From Burkholderiales bacterium (GTDB lineage: Bacteria > Pseudomonadota > Gammaproteobacteria > Burkholderiales > Burkholderiaceae): a stretch of 15,661 nucleotides of DNA. Below, one piece after another: positions 1 through 8,239 of this stretch. The position numbers and the translations under genes are program-made. How positions within the stretch are numbered: the first letter of the stretch is position 1; each line of letters begins with the position of its first letter. The notes beneath the pieces were generated by a model. It ran no database searches and had not been told where the DNA came from. It was given only the letters and a program-made list of their open reading frames with translations. The stretch is taken from the NCBI GenBank assembly GCA_903643055.1, contig CAHJWV010000053.1:1-15661 (forward strand), in the 5' to 3' direction.

Positions 1-1474
1 CCAACATGCGCTCACCCATGCGCTGCAGCCCGTCGGTGTCATAAACGCTGCGCACTTCAATCAATGCGAGGCCCTTGGCAGCCAGTTGTGGATCGACGTT
101 CGTGGGTTCGGTGGAACTCGGCTCCGCACGTGCTTGCAGGGGGATTGGGTCGGTGTACATGAAGCCGACCGGAGGCGCCGCCACGATCAACCAAGTCTGA
201 CGGCCCGGGTCGAACATGTAGATCGCATAGGACGCAGGCACGTTGTTTTTGATCGGATCGGCTTGCTCATCGGCAATCAATCGATCGTCGTCGGCAAGCT
301 GCTCTCGTTCGGCCGCAGTCAGCGTCGCACACGCCACCACCACGCCGTTGCGCGTGACTTCACAAGGTCGATAAGCGAGCAACACGCGATTGGTGCCGTC
401 CCACAACGGATAAGGCGTTGTGATGCGGCCGAAGGTAGACAGGCCACCATCCATGTTAATGGCTTGTGCAGTGACTGAGGCCTGTCCGCCGTCAGCAGGT
501 AGCGTGGAGTTCGCAGGGGTGTTTTGCTCAGAGTAATTTGCCGCGTCGATGAACATCAGCGCGCCGCCTTCCTGGGTGCGTGACAGCGGCATCAGCGACG
601 TTGACAAGAATCCCTTGTAAGGACCACTCGGGTCCATGTCGCGTGGATGGAGAAAACTGTTCCCGGGGCTTTGCGCGCCGTACAACACGAACATGTCGGT
701 GCCATCGGGCTTGGTGCGGAAGATGGCGAAGCGGTTGCGGTCAGCCACATGCTCCCAGCGCGAAAACATGATGTCGCCGTTGGGTCGCACAACCGGGTTG
801 CGGTCATGGCTCTGGTTGAAGGTGATCTGCGCGATGGCTTTGCCGGAGGCATCCATCGTGTGCAAATTGAACACACGCTCACGCTCGTATTCATCAAGGG
901 CGTAATAAGTGCGGCCCAGTGCCTGCGCGCTTTTTGACTTGGTCTGACGATTCGATGAGAAAACGAAACCTCGTCCCGCCGGAAGGTAAGCCGGGTCGAC
1001 ATCGTCGTCCGCCGTGGTGCTCGTCAAGCGACGAAAGCTGCCCCCATTGAGGCCGCCCTTCGACATGTCGTATTCCCAGATGTTCCAGTGGCCGGTGCAG
1101 GCTGGCTGGTCATCGATGGTCACTGCGTTGGATGCAGGGCAGCGCATCGAAAACACGATTTTCTTGCCGTCGTAGGAAACCTCCGGATCGGAGGCATCAC
1201 CCTGGCCCATCGTGAAGCGTGAGGTGAGGTTGTATTCAGGCGCACTGGCCGATGATTTTTCCCGCACCATCAAGTCCCCGCCAGGTGAACTGGGCGCGCC
1301 GTTGGTCGGATTCATCGACAGGGTGTTGACCCGTTTGACGTAGGCGATCGGAATTTCCCCGGCGACCGTCACGGTCGTGGAATCGCTGCCGGAGCCACTG
1401 CCACAGCCGGGCAGGCAGATCATCAAGGCCCATGCTAAGCACGCCAACACTCCCCAGTCCAAAGGTCGTTTCAT
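1..1474 (-). CDS. HzsA-like PD40/beta-propeller lipoprotein, C-terminus beyond window
   Basis: The frame is open from an ATG at 1474 to the left edge, giving 491 visible residues and no stop. A GAGGAGG ribosome site lies 5 bases before the ATG. The N-terminus is a lipoprotein signal (MKRP, hydrophobic core, lipobox LPGC with Cys24) followed by a Gly/Ser linker, which predicts an outer-membrane-anchored periplasmic protein; Gly at +2 fits outer-membrane sorting. From about residue 90 there are TolB/PD40-like blades: DPEVSYDGKKIVFSMR (97-111), DVDPAYLPAGRGFVFSSNR (158-176) and a block around 221-262 with DRNPVVRPNGDIMFSRWEHV and KPDGTD. This pattern resembles the middle domain of hydrazine synthase alpha subunit and its many proteobacterial relatives of unknown function. 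No CxxCH haem motif occurs in the visible part; one could lie in the missing C-terminus. It follows apbE by 37 bases, so the two are probably co-transcribed. True hydrazine synthesis is not implied. Family call by eye: moderate. Confidence 0.8.
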   Translation of the reverse strand, partial: MKRPLDWGVLACLAWALMICLPGCGSGSGSDSTTVTVAGEIPIAYVKRVNTLSMNPTNGAPSSPGGDLMVREKSSASAPEYNLTSRFTMGQGDASDPEVSYDGKKIVFSMRCPASNAVTIDDQPACTGHWNIWEYDMSKGGLNGGSFRRLTSTTADDDVDPAYLPAGRGFVFSSNRQTKSKSAQALGRTYYALDEYERERVFNLHTMDASGKAIAQITFNQSHDRNPVVRPNGDIMFSRWEHVADRNRFAIFRTKPDGTDMFVLYGAQSPGNSFLHPRDMDPSGPYKGFLSTSLMPLSRTQEGGALMFIDAANYSEQNTPANSTLPADGGQASVTAQAINMDGGLSTFGRITTPYPLWDGTNRVLLAYRPCEVTRNGVVVACATLTAAEREQLADDDRLIADEQADPIKNNVPASYAIYMFDPGRQTWLIVAAPPVGFMYTDPIPLQARAEPSSTEPTNVDPQLAAKGLALIEVRSVYDTDGLQRMGERML

Positions 1475-1511
1475 CGCTGCCTCCTCACTCATGGTTTGAA
1501 TCGTTTGTTGC

Positions 1512-2510
1512 TTAAGGGGGTGTCTGCGGGAGGCCGGCGCCCAGGCCGGCCGAGTAGTGCAAGACCCGGTGGGCGTCGACGACCACGGCGTCAACGCCGG
1601 GCTGCGACTCGATCAGCCGCATGCCTCTTTCCAAGCCGAGCACGAACATGCTTTTAGAAAGCGCCTCGGTCGTCAGGCCATCGTCGGCAAGGATGGTGAC
1701 GCTTTGAATGGTGTCGGGGGACTTGCCGGTGCGAGGGTCCAGCACGTGATGGCATCGCACGCCGTCTTTTTCGAAATAACGCTCGTAGTCACCGGAGGTG
1801 GACATCGCGACATCCGACAGCGGCAGCATCGCAGCGATCTCACCGGCCTTGCGCGGATCACGGATGCCGATCATCCAGGGCCTGCCTCGCCGGTCTCCAA
1901 CGATGCGGCTGTCGCCGCCGGCGGTGACGATGCCGTGGCGTATGCCTCGGCTCTTCAGGATCGCCGCGCCGCGGTCGACGGCATGGCCTTTGGCGAAACC
2001 GCCCAGATCAATGCGGGCGCCTTCACATGCAAAACGCAGCGTTCGGGCCTGGGTATCCAGCATCAAGTGTTGATGGCCGACGAAAGCGCAGGCGCGCGTC
2101 AGTTCTTCATCGCTTGGGCGAATGCCTTGGCGATAGTCATAAAGCTGACCGACGCTGGCGTAAGTGATGTCGAATGCGCCGTCAGATAGCTTTGAGAACT
2201 CGATCGCACGGGCAATCAACTGGAACATTTCTTCGCTCAGGACGACAGGCTTCGCGAAGGCGTTGCGATTGATTTGAGACAACTCCGAGGCCGCTTTGTG
2301 AGGGCTCATCGCATGGTCGATGCGATGCATCTCGTCCATCACCGCATCAATGGTTTGATCGCCAGTGATCCGGTTGTCACACCACAGCTCGACCCGAACC
2401 GAGGTGCCCATGATGGCTTCCTCGCGGCTGCGCCAGCCGCCCTGTGCGTTGACGTCGTTGCGGCTTCGGGAGGCGGGCCGCCCCGTATTAGCGATTGAAT
2501 GGCTGAGCAT
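1512..2510 (-). CDS. apbE: ApbE-family FAD:protein FMN transferase, no export signal
   Basis: The protein has 332 residues, normal for ApbE. Family members move FMN from FAD onto a Thr/Ser of target proteins, using Mg2+. Visible motifs: IMGTSVRVEL (33-42), DGAFDIT (110-116), IDLGGFAKGHAVD (167-179), AGGDSRIVG (197-205), STSGDYERYF (237-246), HHVLDPRTG (254-262) and TEALSKSMFVLG (281-292). In well-studied members the last motif reads like ADALSTALFVLG, with Asp and Thr binding metal; here the matching residues are Glu282 and Lys286, a substitution worth checking. The ATG at 2510 has an AGGAG site just upstream (CAGGAGCCACG), and the frame closes with a stop 14 codons further upstream, so no signal peptide or lipobox can be added. 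Most ApbE proteins act in the periplasm; this one looks cytoplasmic unless exported in another way. It lies just upstream of the HzsA-like lipoprotein gene and diverges from the ccm operon. No obvious flavinylation target (NqrC, RnfG or FMN-bind domain) is visible. Confidence 0.93.
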   Translation of the reverse strand: MLSHSIANTGRPASRSRNDVNAQGGWRSREEAIMGTSVRVELWCDNRITGDQTIDAVMDEMHRIDHAMSPHKAASELSQINRNAFAKPVVLSEEMFQLIARAIEFSKLSDGAFDITYASVGQLYDYRQGIRPSDEELTRACAFVGHQHLMLDTQARTLRFACEGARIDLGGFAKGHAVDRGAAILKSRGIRHGIVTAGGDSRIVGDRRGRPWMIGIRDPRKAGEIAAMLPLSDVAMSTSGDYERYFEKDGVRCHHVLDPRTGKSPDTIQSVTILADDGLTTEALSKSMFVLGLERGMRLIESQPGVDAVVVDAHRVLHYSAGLGAGLPQTPP

Positions 2511-2843
2511 CGTGGCTCCTGCAAGTCGAAGCTGACTCCAACATCTCCGTCAGTGATTCCACATCGACCTCCTGGTTGTTGGCATACCGGCTTATTGCAG
2601 GCTCGGCCTGTGACGCTCCCACAGGAGCTCAACTTCGTGCATCTTCATGCAAGCCTGCAGCTGCAAAGCGGAACTAGTTTGCAATCCGAATTGGCATTTC
2701 ATGCCGTTACCGATGAAACAGGGGGAGGTTCCGACCTGCGAACACAGAGGATCCAGACAAGGGCAATTGCCATTGACAACAGGGCCCGGACGTCGCGCTT
2801 TTAGCACTTGGAAATTGGTGACAGTTCCAAGGGCCTCATCGGG

Positions 2844-2871
2844 CTGAATGTCTCGGCGTTGACTCTATACT
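2844..2871 (+). promoter_or_regulatory. Weak candidate sigma70 promoter for the ccm operon
   Basis: TATACT at 2866-2871 fits a -10 box. CTGAAT at 2844-2849, 16 bases upstream, is a poor -35 (3 of 6 matches). It would give a leader of roughly 170 bases before ccmA. TTGACT at 2859-2864 is closer to a -35 consensus but has no partner -10 at 16-18 bases. The assignment is tentative. Confidence 0.3.
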
Positions 2872-2973
2872 CGTTTGAAGTCCAGTTTCTGCGCTGAGGT
2901 GGTGCGGCGACGTTCCCCAGCGAGCTTCCTTTGCATAGAAGCCGCACATCACGGGTGAGACGGACCTCGATGC

Positions 2974-2989
2974 CTGACGCAACCGTCAG
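2974..2989 (+). promoter_or_regulatory. Small perfect stem-loop in the ccmA leader
   Basis: CTGACG-CAAC-CGTCAG forms a 6-bp stem with a 4-base loop, 59 bases before the ccmA start. No T-run follows it, so it is not an intrinsic terminator. It lies inside a 23-codon upstream frame (2970-3041). A regulatory role is speculative. Confidence 0.3.
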
Positions 2990-3048
2990 CCGATTTGAGC
3001 TTCCATGTGACCGTGCCGTCTTCCCACTCCATCCCTGTTGATCCCGAG

Positions 3049-3675
3049 ATGCATCGCCTGTCGGCCCGGCAACTCGCCTGCCGTCGCGGCAGTCGCTTGC
3101 TCTTCAAGGGGCTGGATCTGACGGTGGGCGCGGGCGAGATCGTCTGGGTGCGAGGGCGCAATGGCCGTGGCAAAACGAGCCTGCTTCGCCTGGCTGCTGG
3201 GTTGTCGACACCTGATCAGGGGCAGATGCAGTGGGGCGACATGCCGGTGCGACGCTCAGATTCGTTCTGCCGCCAATTGGTCTATATCGGTCATGCGAAC
3301 GCGTTGAAAGATGACCTCACCGTCACCGAAACGTTGGCACTGCTGCTTCGGCTTCATGGCCGCGCCAGCGATCTCGACTCGGTGCACACGGCGCTTGAGC
3401 GCATCGGCATGCATAACCGCCGTGACGCCAGGGTGATGACCCTGTCACAAGGCCAACGGCGGCGCGTGGCGCTGGCCCGGTTGGCGGCCGAGCAATTGCC
3501 ATCGCTTTGGGTGCTCGACGAGCCTTTCGATGCCCTGGATGTCGACGGCATCCATCGGCTCAATGGCTTGCTCGCGGCGCACCGTGAACGTGGCGGCAGT
3601 GTTTTGCTGACCAGCCATCAGGCGCTGGATGCGGCCTTGCTGCCGCGCGAAGTCGATCTGGACACCTACGCCTGA
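3049..3675 (+). CDS. ccmA: CcmA, ATP-binding subunit of the CcmABCD haem-handling ABC complex
   Basis: The product has 208 residues, normal for CcmA. It is the cytoplasmic ATPase that, with CcmB, drives release of haem-loaded CcmE from CcmC and CcmD. ABC motifs are complete: Walker A GRNGRGKTS (36-44), signature LSQGQ (132-136), Walker B LWVLDEP (153-159) and the switch His190 in LLTSH. CcmA-type signatures include LACRRG near residue 10 and YIGHANALKDDLT around 79-91, where His replaces the usual Q-loop Gln. I chose the ATG at 3049 because family members start with a short lead into this LACRRG block. The frame could begin at a TTG (2995) or GTG (3007), adding 18 or 14 unmatched residues. 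The ribosome site before 3049 is weak. This is the first gene of the operon; ccmB begins one base after its stop. Confidence 0.95.
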   Translation: MHRLSARQLACRRGSRLLFKGLDLTVGAGEIVWVRGRNGRGKTSLLRLAAGLSTPDQGQMQWGDMPVRRSDSFCRQLVYIGHANALKDDLTVTETLALLLRLHGRASDLDSVHTALERIGMHNRRDARVMTLSQGQRRRVALARLAAEQLPSLWVLDEPFDALDVDGIHRLNGLLAAHRERGGSVLLTSHQALDAALLPREVDLDTYA

Positions 3676-3676
3676 C

Positions 3677-4345
3677 ATGCGCTCCGTTTTTCTCGCCCTG
3701 TTTCTGCGTGACCTTCGGCTCGCCTGGCGCCGCCGTGTCGAGGCACTGCTGCCTGTCGTGTTTTTCGTCGTGGCGGTGAGCCTGTTTCCGCTGGGCGTTG
3801 GCCCCGAGCCGCAGACTTTGCGCCAGATCGCCCCCGGCATCGTCTGGGCCTGTGCGCTGCTGGCATCGATGATGTCGATGGCCAGTCTTTATGCGGGTGA
3901 CCACGCCGACGGCTCTCTAGAGCAAATGATGCTGACCGGCCAGAGCGGCATCGTCGTTGCCGTGGCCAAGGCGGCGGCGCATTGGGCGATGACGGGATTG
4001 CCGCTGGTGATTTCGGCGCCATTGCTGGGCCTGTTGCTCGGCATGGATGGCCGTTCTTTGGGCGTGCTTAGCTTGTCGCTGTTGATGGGCACACCTTCGT
4101 TGAGCCTGCTCGGTTCGGTCGGCGCTGCGCTGACGCTGGGCCTGCGCAGCGCGGGCGCGTTGATCACCTTGCTCGTCTTGCCTTTGACCATCCCGACGCT
4201 GATCTTCGGCACCGGTGCTGTCGCAGCGCTCGAAGGCGGGCAATCCCCGGCGGCGCATTACTCCATACTCGGCGCTCTGCTGATCTTCACCCTGCTTACA
4301 GCGCCGCCAGCGATTGCTGCCGCGCTGCGCATTTCATTGGAGTAA
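3677..4345 (+). CDS. ccmB: CcmB, membrane subunit of the CcmABCD complex
   Basis: The product has 222 residues, very close to the usual 220 of CcmB. It is an inner-membrane permease-like partner of CcmA. The N-terminus has FLRDLRLAWRRR, typical of CcmB, followed by about six hydrophobic segments: roughly residues 24-42, 50-70, 90-115, 125-150, 155-180 and 195-218. The YAGDHADGSLEQMMLTG block near residues 68-84 is a hallmark, matching the family's D-x-x-x-G-x-L-E-Q pattern. The ATG at 3677 leaves a one-base gap after the ccmA stop, implying translational coupling. An upstream start at 3629 in the same frame would overlap ccmA and adds nothing conserved. The stop at 4345 is 4 bases before ccmC. 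Confidence 0.95.
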   Translation: MRSVFLALFLRDLRLAWRRRVEALLPVVFFVVAVSLFPLGVGPEPQTLRQIAPGIVWACALLASMMSMASLYAGDHADGSLEQMMLTGQSGIVVAVAKAAAHWAMTGLPLVISAPLLGLLLGMDGRSLGVLSLSLLMGTPSLSLLGSVGAALTLGLRSAGALITLLVLPLTIPTLIFGTGAVAALEGGQSPAAHYSILGALLIFTLLTAPPAIAAALRISLE

Positions 4346-4349
4346 TGGC

Positions 4350-5108
4350 ATGGCCGGCACTCGCATTCGACTGTTCACCTTTGCTGCCCCTTCACGCTTT
4401 TATGGCTTGTCGGGTCGCTTGATTCCGTGGCTCTGGGCTCTGGCTGGCTTGCTGGCGGCGGCTGGGCTCTATACCGGCTTTTTCATCGCACCCACCGATG
4501 CCACTCAGGGCGAGGCTTACCGCATCATCTTCCTGCACGTTCCGGCGGCCTGGATGTCGATGGTGATCTATCTCGCGATGGCTGGCTGGGCCGCGGTCGG
4601 CTGGGCGTTCAATGCCCGAATGGCATCGATGCTGGCGCGCGCATTGGCACCCACCGGCGCGGTGTTCACCTTCATTGCGCTCTGGACTGGCTCTCTGTGG
4701 GGCAAACCGGCCTGGGGCACCTGGTGGGTCTGGGACGCGCGGCTGACTTCCGAGCTGATTCTGCTGTTCCTCTACCTCGGCTACATCGCGCTGACCGAAG
4801 CCATCGATGACGTGCGCCGTGCCGACAACGCAGGGGCGCTGCTGGCGATCGTCGGCGCGGTCAACGTGCCGATCATCTATTTCTCGGTCAAGTGGTGGAA
4901 CACCTTGCACCAAGGCGCGACCGTGAGCATGTCGGCCGCGCCGAAGATGGCCAGCACGATGCTGACTGCCATGTTGCTGATGACGCTCGCCTGCTGGGCC
5001 TACGCATTTGCAGTGGTTTTCATGCGCGCCCGGGCGATCGTGCTGGAGCGTGAATCGCAGGCCGATTGGGTTCGACAACTTTCCTTATCGACGCAGGAGC
5101 GCCCATGA
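4350..5108 (+). CDS. ccmC: CcmC, WWD-domain haem transfer protein
   Basis: The product has 252 residues and is a six-helix inner-membrane protein that presents haem to CcmE. The tryptophan-rich WWD motif is intact at 118-132 ([15 protein letters not shown], then LTSELIL). The two flanking periplasmic haem-ligand histidines are His63 in [10 protein letters not shown] and His187 in [12 protein letters not shown]. The chosen ATG at 4350 has GGAG about 8 bases upstream, within the end of ccmB. The frame continues upstream to 4314, but those residues are the ccmB shadow. The stop overlaps the ccmD start by four bases (ATGA). Confidence 0.97.
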   Translation: MAGTRIRLFTFAAPSRFYGLSGRLIPWLWALAGLLAAAGLYTGFFIAPTDATQGEAYRIIFLHVPAAWMSMVIYLAMAGWAAVGWAFNARMASMLARALAPTGAVFTFIALWTGSLWGKPAWGTWWVWDARLTSELILLFLYLGYIALTEAIDDVRRADNAGALLAIVGAVNVPIIYFSVKWWNTLHQGATVSMSAAPKMASTMLTAMLLMTLACWAYAFAVVFMRARAIVLERESQADWVRQLSLSTQERP

Positions 5109-5272
5109 ACTGGAACAGCGCTGCAGAGTTTTTCAACATGGGCGGCTACGGCCTGTATGTGTGGGGCGCGTACGGCGTCTCCGCGCTGATCATGGCCATC
5201 GAGCCCTGGCTGGCCGCGCGCCGCCGGGCCCGCGCCCAACTTCTTTCCTTGCAATCGGAGTCGGAGTCATGA
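5105..5272 (+). CDS. ccmD: CcmD, small single-span haem exporter subunit
   Basis: The product has 55 residues. CcmD is a small membrane protein needed for release of haem-loaded CcmE. The sequence has the family layout: a short polar start, [17 protein letters not shown] leading into one hydrophobic span (about residues 14-35), then a basic ARRRARAQ stretch and a polar tail. It overlaps ccmC and ccmE by four bases each (ATGA), so expression is presumably coupled. Similarity is short, but gene order makes the call firm. Confidence 0.93.
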   Translation: MNWNSAAEFFNMGGYGLYVWGAYGVSALIMAIEPWLAARRRARAQLLSLQSESES

Positions 5273-5733
5273 AGCCACGACATAAACGGTTGGTCATCAT
5301 CGGCGGTGTGGTCGCGGCGGTTGGCGTGGCCACCGGCCTGGTGCTCAACGCCTTCCAGAGCAACCTGGTGTTCTTCTATTCGCCATCGCAAGTCGCGGCC
5401 AAAGAAGCCCCGACCGGTCGCACCTTCCGCCTCGGCGGCTTGGTAAAAAGCGGCAGCGTGCTACGCGATGGCGTGCAGGTGAATTTCCAAGTGACCGATA
5501 CCGCGCAGACGATTCCGGTTCGCTACCAAGGCATCCTTCCTGACCTTTTCAAGGAAGGCAAAGGGGTTGTCGCGCAAGGCCAGATCGGCCTGGACGGCGT
5601 ATTCGTAGCCCGCGAGGTGCTTGCCAAGCACGACGAGAACTACATGCCACCCGAGGCCGCTGAAGCGCTGAAACATGCCGCTCAGGCGAACGAAAAGATG
5701 TCCAGCACGGTGGTCACAGGAGGTTCGAAATGA
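5269..5733 (+). CDS. ccmE: CcmE, periplasmic haem chaperone
   Basis: The product has 154 residues. It has one N-terminal membrane anchor (about 8-28) followed by a periplasmic OB-fold beta-barrel. The covalent haem site is intact: His121 in [11 protein letters not shown], with Tyr125 as the likely axial ligand, so this is the common His-type CcmE and not the Cys-type variant. [12 protein letters not shown] (53-64) and the [11 protein letters not shown] block (94-104) match the family. The start ATG overlaps the ccmD stop, and its own stop overlaps the ccmF start. A start further upstream would only read through ccmD and ccmC in another frame. Confidence 0.97.
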   Translation: MKPRHKRLVIIGGVVAAVGVATGLVLNAFQSNLVFFYSPSQVAAKEAPTGRTFRLGGLVKSGSVLRDGVQVNFQVTDTAQTIPVRYQGILPDLFKEGKGVVAQGQIGLDGVFVAREVLAKHDENYMPPEAAEALKHAAQANEKMSSTVVTGGSK

Positions 5734-7712
5734 TCCCCGAGCTCGGGCAGATTGCGCTGCTGCTTGCGCTGGCGGTGGCGATCATTCAAGGCACCTTGCC
5801 GCTGATTGGCGCGGCCCGCGGGCGTGCCGACTGGATGTCGCTGGCCAGGCCGGCGGCTCAAACCCATTTCCTGCTGATTGGCACCGCGTTCTTGTGCCTG
5901 ACCGCCTCATTCGTGCGCAACGATTTCTCGGTGCAGTACGTCGCGACCAATTCCAATTCCGCCTTGCCGCTGCCCTATCGCATTGCCGGCGTATGGGGCG
6001 GCCATGAAGGCTCGCTGCTGCTGTGGGTGATGATGCTGAGCGTGTGGATGCTCGCCGTCGCTCAGCTAAGCAAGCATCTGCCGCGGCCGGTGGTGGCGCG
6101 CATTTTGTCGGTGATGGGGCTGATCAGCGTGGGCTTCCTGCTGTTCATGCTGTTCACCTCCAATCCCTTTGATCGGCTCGACCCGGTGCCGATCGATGGC
6201 AACGACCTGAACCCGCTGCTGCAAGACCCCGGCATGGTGTTTCACCCGCCGATGCTCTACATGGGCTACGTTGGCTTTTCGGTGGCCTTTGCGTTCGCGA
6301 TCGCGGCGTTGCTTGGCGGCAATCTCGACGCCACTTGGGCCCGCTGGACGCGCCCTTGGACCACGGCGGCTTGGTCCTTCCTGACCATCGGCATCATGCT
6401 GGGCAGCATGTGGGCGTACTACGTGCTCGGCTGGGGCGGATGGTGGTTCTGGGACCCGGTCGAGAACGCTTCGTTCATGCCCTGGCTGGCCGGCACGGCA
6501 TTGATCCATTCGCTGGCGGTTACCGAGAAGCGCGGCGCGTTCAAATCGTGGACGGTGTTGCTCGCCATCCTCGCGTTCTCGCTGTCGCTGCTCGGCACCT
6601 TCCTCGTTCGTTCGGGCGTGCTGTCGTCGGTGCATGCCTTCGCCACCGATCCGCGGCGCGGCATCTTCATCCTCGCCTTCCTGATCATCGTGATCGGCAG
6701 CTCGTTGCTGCTCTATGCCTGGCGTGCGCCGAAGGTGGGGCTCGGTGCGCGGTTCGGTGTGGTGTCGCGGGAGTCGATGCTGCTGGGCAACAACGTGATG
6801 TTCGTCGTGGCGACCTTGTCGGTGCTGTTGGGCACGCTGTACCCGTTGCTGCTGGATGCGCTGGGCGCCGGCAAGATCTCCGTCGGCCCGCCTTATTTCG
6901 ATACTGTGTTCGTGCCCTTGATGGTGCCGGTCGTTTTCTTGATGGGCGTGGGCCCGCTGGCGCGCTGGAAGAACGCGGAACTACCCGACCTGGCGAAGCG
7001 TCTCGTCTGGGCCGCTGCCGCATCGGTGATTGCGGCGCTTGCGACCGGTTGGCTCGCCGGGCGCATTTCGCTGCCGGCGACGCTCGGCCTGGTGATGGCT
7101 TACTGGATCGTTGCCTCGATCGCAACCGACCTCTGGGAGCGCAGCCGCCCGATCGGCGGCCTGCGCTCAAGCCCGTGGGCGCGGCTGCGGCTGTTACCGC
7201 GTTCGGTCGTCGGCATGATGGTGTCGCATCTGGGCATCGCAGCGTTTGCGTTTGGCGTCAGCATGGTCAACACCTACCAGGTCGAACGTGACGTCAAGAT
7301 GAACGTGGGTGAAACCACCGAAGTGTCAGGTTATGTTTTTACCTTCAAGGGCGTGCAAGCCGTTCAGGGGCCGAACTATGAAGCGCAGCAGGGCCTCGTG
7401 GAAGTCACGCGCGGCGACAAGCCCGAAGTCACGCTGCGGCCCGAGAAGCGCATCTATCGCATACAGACCAATCCGATGACCGAAGCGGCGATCGACCCCG
7501 GCCCGACGCGAGACCTGTATGTGTCGCTCGGCGAGCAGGTCGAAGGGGGCGCGTGGATCGTGCGCGTCTATGTCAAGCCATTCATTGACTGGATCTGGGG
7601 AGGCTGCCTGTTGATGGCCTTCGGCGGTGTGATCGCGTTGTCAGACCGTCGTTACCGTGTCAAACAGTCTCAAGCGCAAGTGCGGGACGCTGCAGTTGGA
7701 GCGGCCGCATGA
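5730..7712 (+). CDS. ccmF: CcmF, cytochrome c haem lyase subunit
   Basis: The product has 660 residues, normal for CcmF. It is a large polytopic inner-membrane protein that takes haem from CcmE and, with CcmH and CcmI, attaches it to CxxCH of apocytochromes. The WWD motif is [15 protein letters not shown] (234-248). Haem-ligand histidine candidates are His172 in [11 protein letters not shown] and His260 in ALIHSLAV, both next to family-conserved blocks. The N-terminal [17 protein letters not shown] block (83-99) is also typical. A periplasmic loop of roughly 120 residues precedes the last helix. It starts within the ccmE stop and ends within the dsbE start (four-base overlaps). Confidence 0.98.
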   Translation: MIPELGQIALLLALAVAIIQGTLPLIGAARGRADWMSLARPAAQTHFLLIGTAFLCLTASFVRNDFSVQYVATNSNSALPLPYRIAGVWGGHEGSLLLWVMMLSVWMLAVAQLSKHLPRPVVARILSVMGLISVGFLLFMLFTSNPFDRLDPVPIDGNDLNPLLQDPGMVFHPPMLYMGYVGFSVAFAFAIAALLGGNLDATWARWTRPWTTAAWSFLTIGIMLGSMWAYYVLGWGGWWFWDPVENASFMPWLAGTALIHSLAVTEKRGAFKSWTVLLAILAFSLSLLGTFLVRSGVLSSVHAFATDPRRGIFILAFLIIVIGSSLLLYAWRAPKVGLGARFGVVSRESMLLGNNVMFVVATLSVLLGTLYPLLLDALGAGKISVGPPYFDTVFVPLMVPVVFLMGVGPLARWKNAELPDLAKRLVWAAAASVIAALATGWLAGRISLPATLGLVMAYWIVASIATDLWERSRPIGGLRSSPWARLRLLPRSVVGMMVSHLGIAAFAFGVSMVNTYQVERDVKMNVGETTEVSGYVFTFKGVQAVQGPNYEAQQGLVEVTRGDKPEVTLRPEKRIYRIQTNPMTEAAIDPGPTRDLYVSLGEQVEGGAWIVRVYVKPFIDWIWGGCLLMAFGGVIALSDRRYRVKQSQAQVRDAAVGAAA

Positions 7713-8239
7713 AGGGTTTGCGATTCATTCTGCCGCTCGCCATCTTCGGCGTTCTCGTGTTTGTGTTGTGGCGCGGCTTGAGCCTCAACCCGAGCGAAGT
7801 GCCGTCGCCGTTGATCAACAAGGCGGCACCGAGCTTCTCACTGTCGCGCCTGGAAAATGTCGACCAGACGATCTCGCGCGACGACATGCTGGGTCGCGTC
7901 TGGATGTTGAATGTCTGGGCGTCATGGTGCGTGGCGTGCCGGGAAGAGCATCCGCTGCTGGTCGAGTTTTCGCGCAGCAAGTCGGTGCCGATCATCGGCC
8001 TGAACTACAAAGACAAGCGCCCTGCCGGCATGGCCTGGCTCGCGCGCCTTGGCAATCCGTATGACATTTCGGCCTTCGATGACGAAGGCAAGGTCGGCAT
8101 CGATTTCGGTGTCTATGGCGTGCCCGAGACCTTCGTCATCGACAAGCGAGGCATCGTGCGCTTCAAGCACATCGGAGCGTTGACCCCCGACGTCATTCGC
8201 ACGCGTTTACAGCCGCTGTTGAAAGAACTCAATGCGTAA
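7709..8239 (+). CDS. dsbE: CcmG/DsbE, thiol:disulfide oxidoreductase for cytochrome c maturation
   Basis: The product has 176 residues, as expected for CcmG/DsbE. One N-terminal membrane anchor (about 5-22) is followed by a periplasmic thioredoxin fold. The active site is WCVAC (Cys74, Cys77) in NVWASWCVACREEHP, and the cis-proline is Pro139 in YGVPETFVID. It uses electrons from DsbD/CcdA to keep apocytochrome haem-binding cysteines reduced. GLNYKD near residue 97 and the YDISAFDDEGKVGIDFGVYG block are typical of the CcmG subgroup, separating it from general TlpA proteins. It overlaps ccmF by 4 bases and ccmH by 8 bases. Confidence 0.96.
   Translation: MKGLRFILPLAIFGVLVFVLWRGLSLNPSEVPSPLINKAAPSFSLSRLENVDQTISRDDMLGRVWMLNVWASWCVACREEHPLLVEFSRSKSVPIIGLNYKDKRPAGMAWLARLGNPYDISAFDDEGKVGIDFGVYGVPETFVIDKRGIVRFKHIGALTPDVIRTRLQPLLKELNA

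Larger units (their letters stand above)
2511..3048. other. Divergent intergenic region, apbE to ccmA
   Basis: These 538 bases separate two outward-facing transcription units and should hold both promoters. They look visibly less GC-rich than the flanking genes. The dyads seen are CCTGTG-N7-CACAGG (2607-2625) overlapping GCTCC-CACA-GGAGC (2615-2628), TGCAAA-N10-TTTGCA (2662-2683), and CTGACG-CAAC-CGTCAG (2974-2989). Short open frames occur on both strands: a Cys-rich 71-codon frame with a GTG start at 2807-2592 on minus, and a 102-codon frame at 2499-2804 on plus. Neither has a good ribosome site or a recognisable family, so I do not call genes there. No FNR-type TTGAT-N4-ATCAA box was found. 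Confidence 0.6.

Noticed and set aside
1..1474. Interpretation as a genuine hydrazine synthase subunit
   Set aside because: Only the propeller-type middle domain pattern is similar. No CxxCH motifs are visible in 491 residues and no hzsB/C-like genes are present. The similarity is at family level only.
1557..2189. 210-codon plus-strand open frame opposite apbE
   Set aside because: It lies entirely antisense to a gene with all ApbE motifs, lacks family features and is a typical GC-rich shadow frame.
2499..2804. 102-codon plus-strand frame between apbE and ccmA
   Set aside because: It starts inside the apbE 5' end on the opposite strand, has no ribosome site and no recognisable family.
6335..7291. 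318-codon plus-strand frame inside ccmF
   Set aside because: It overlaps ccmF in another frame, is rich in Arg/Gly/His as expected of a shadow, and ccmF is fully conserved across it.
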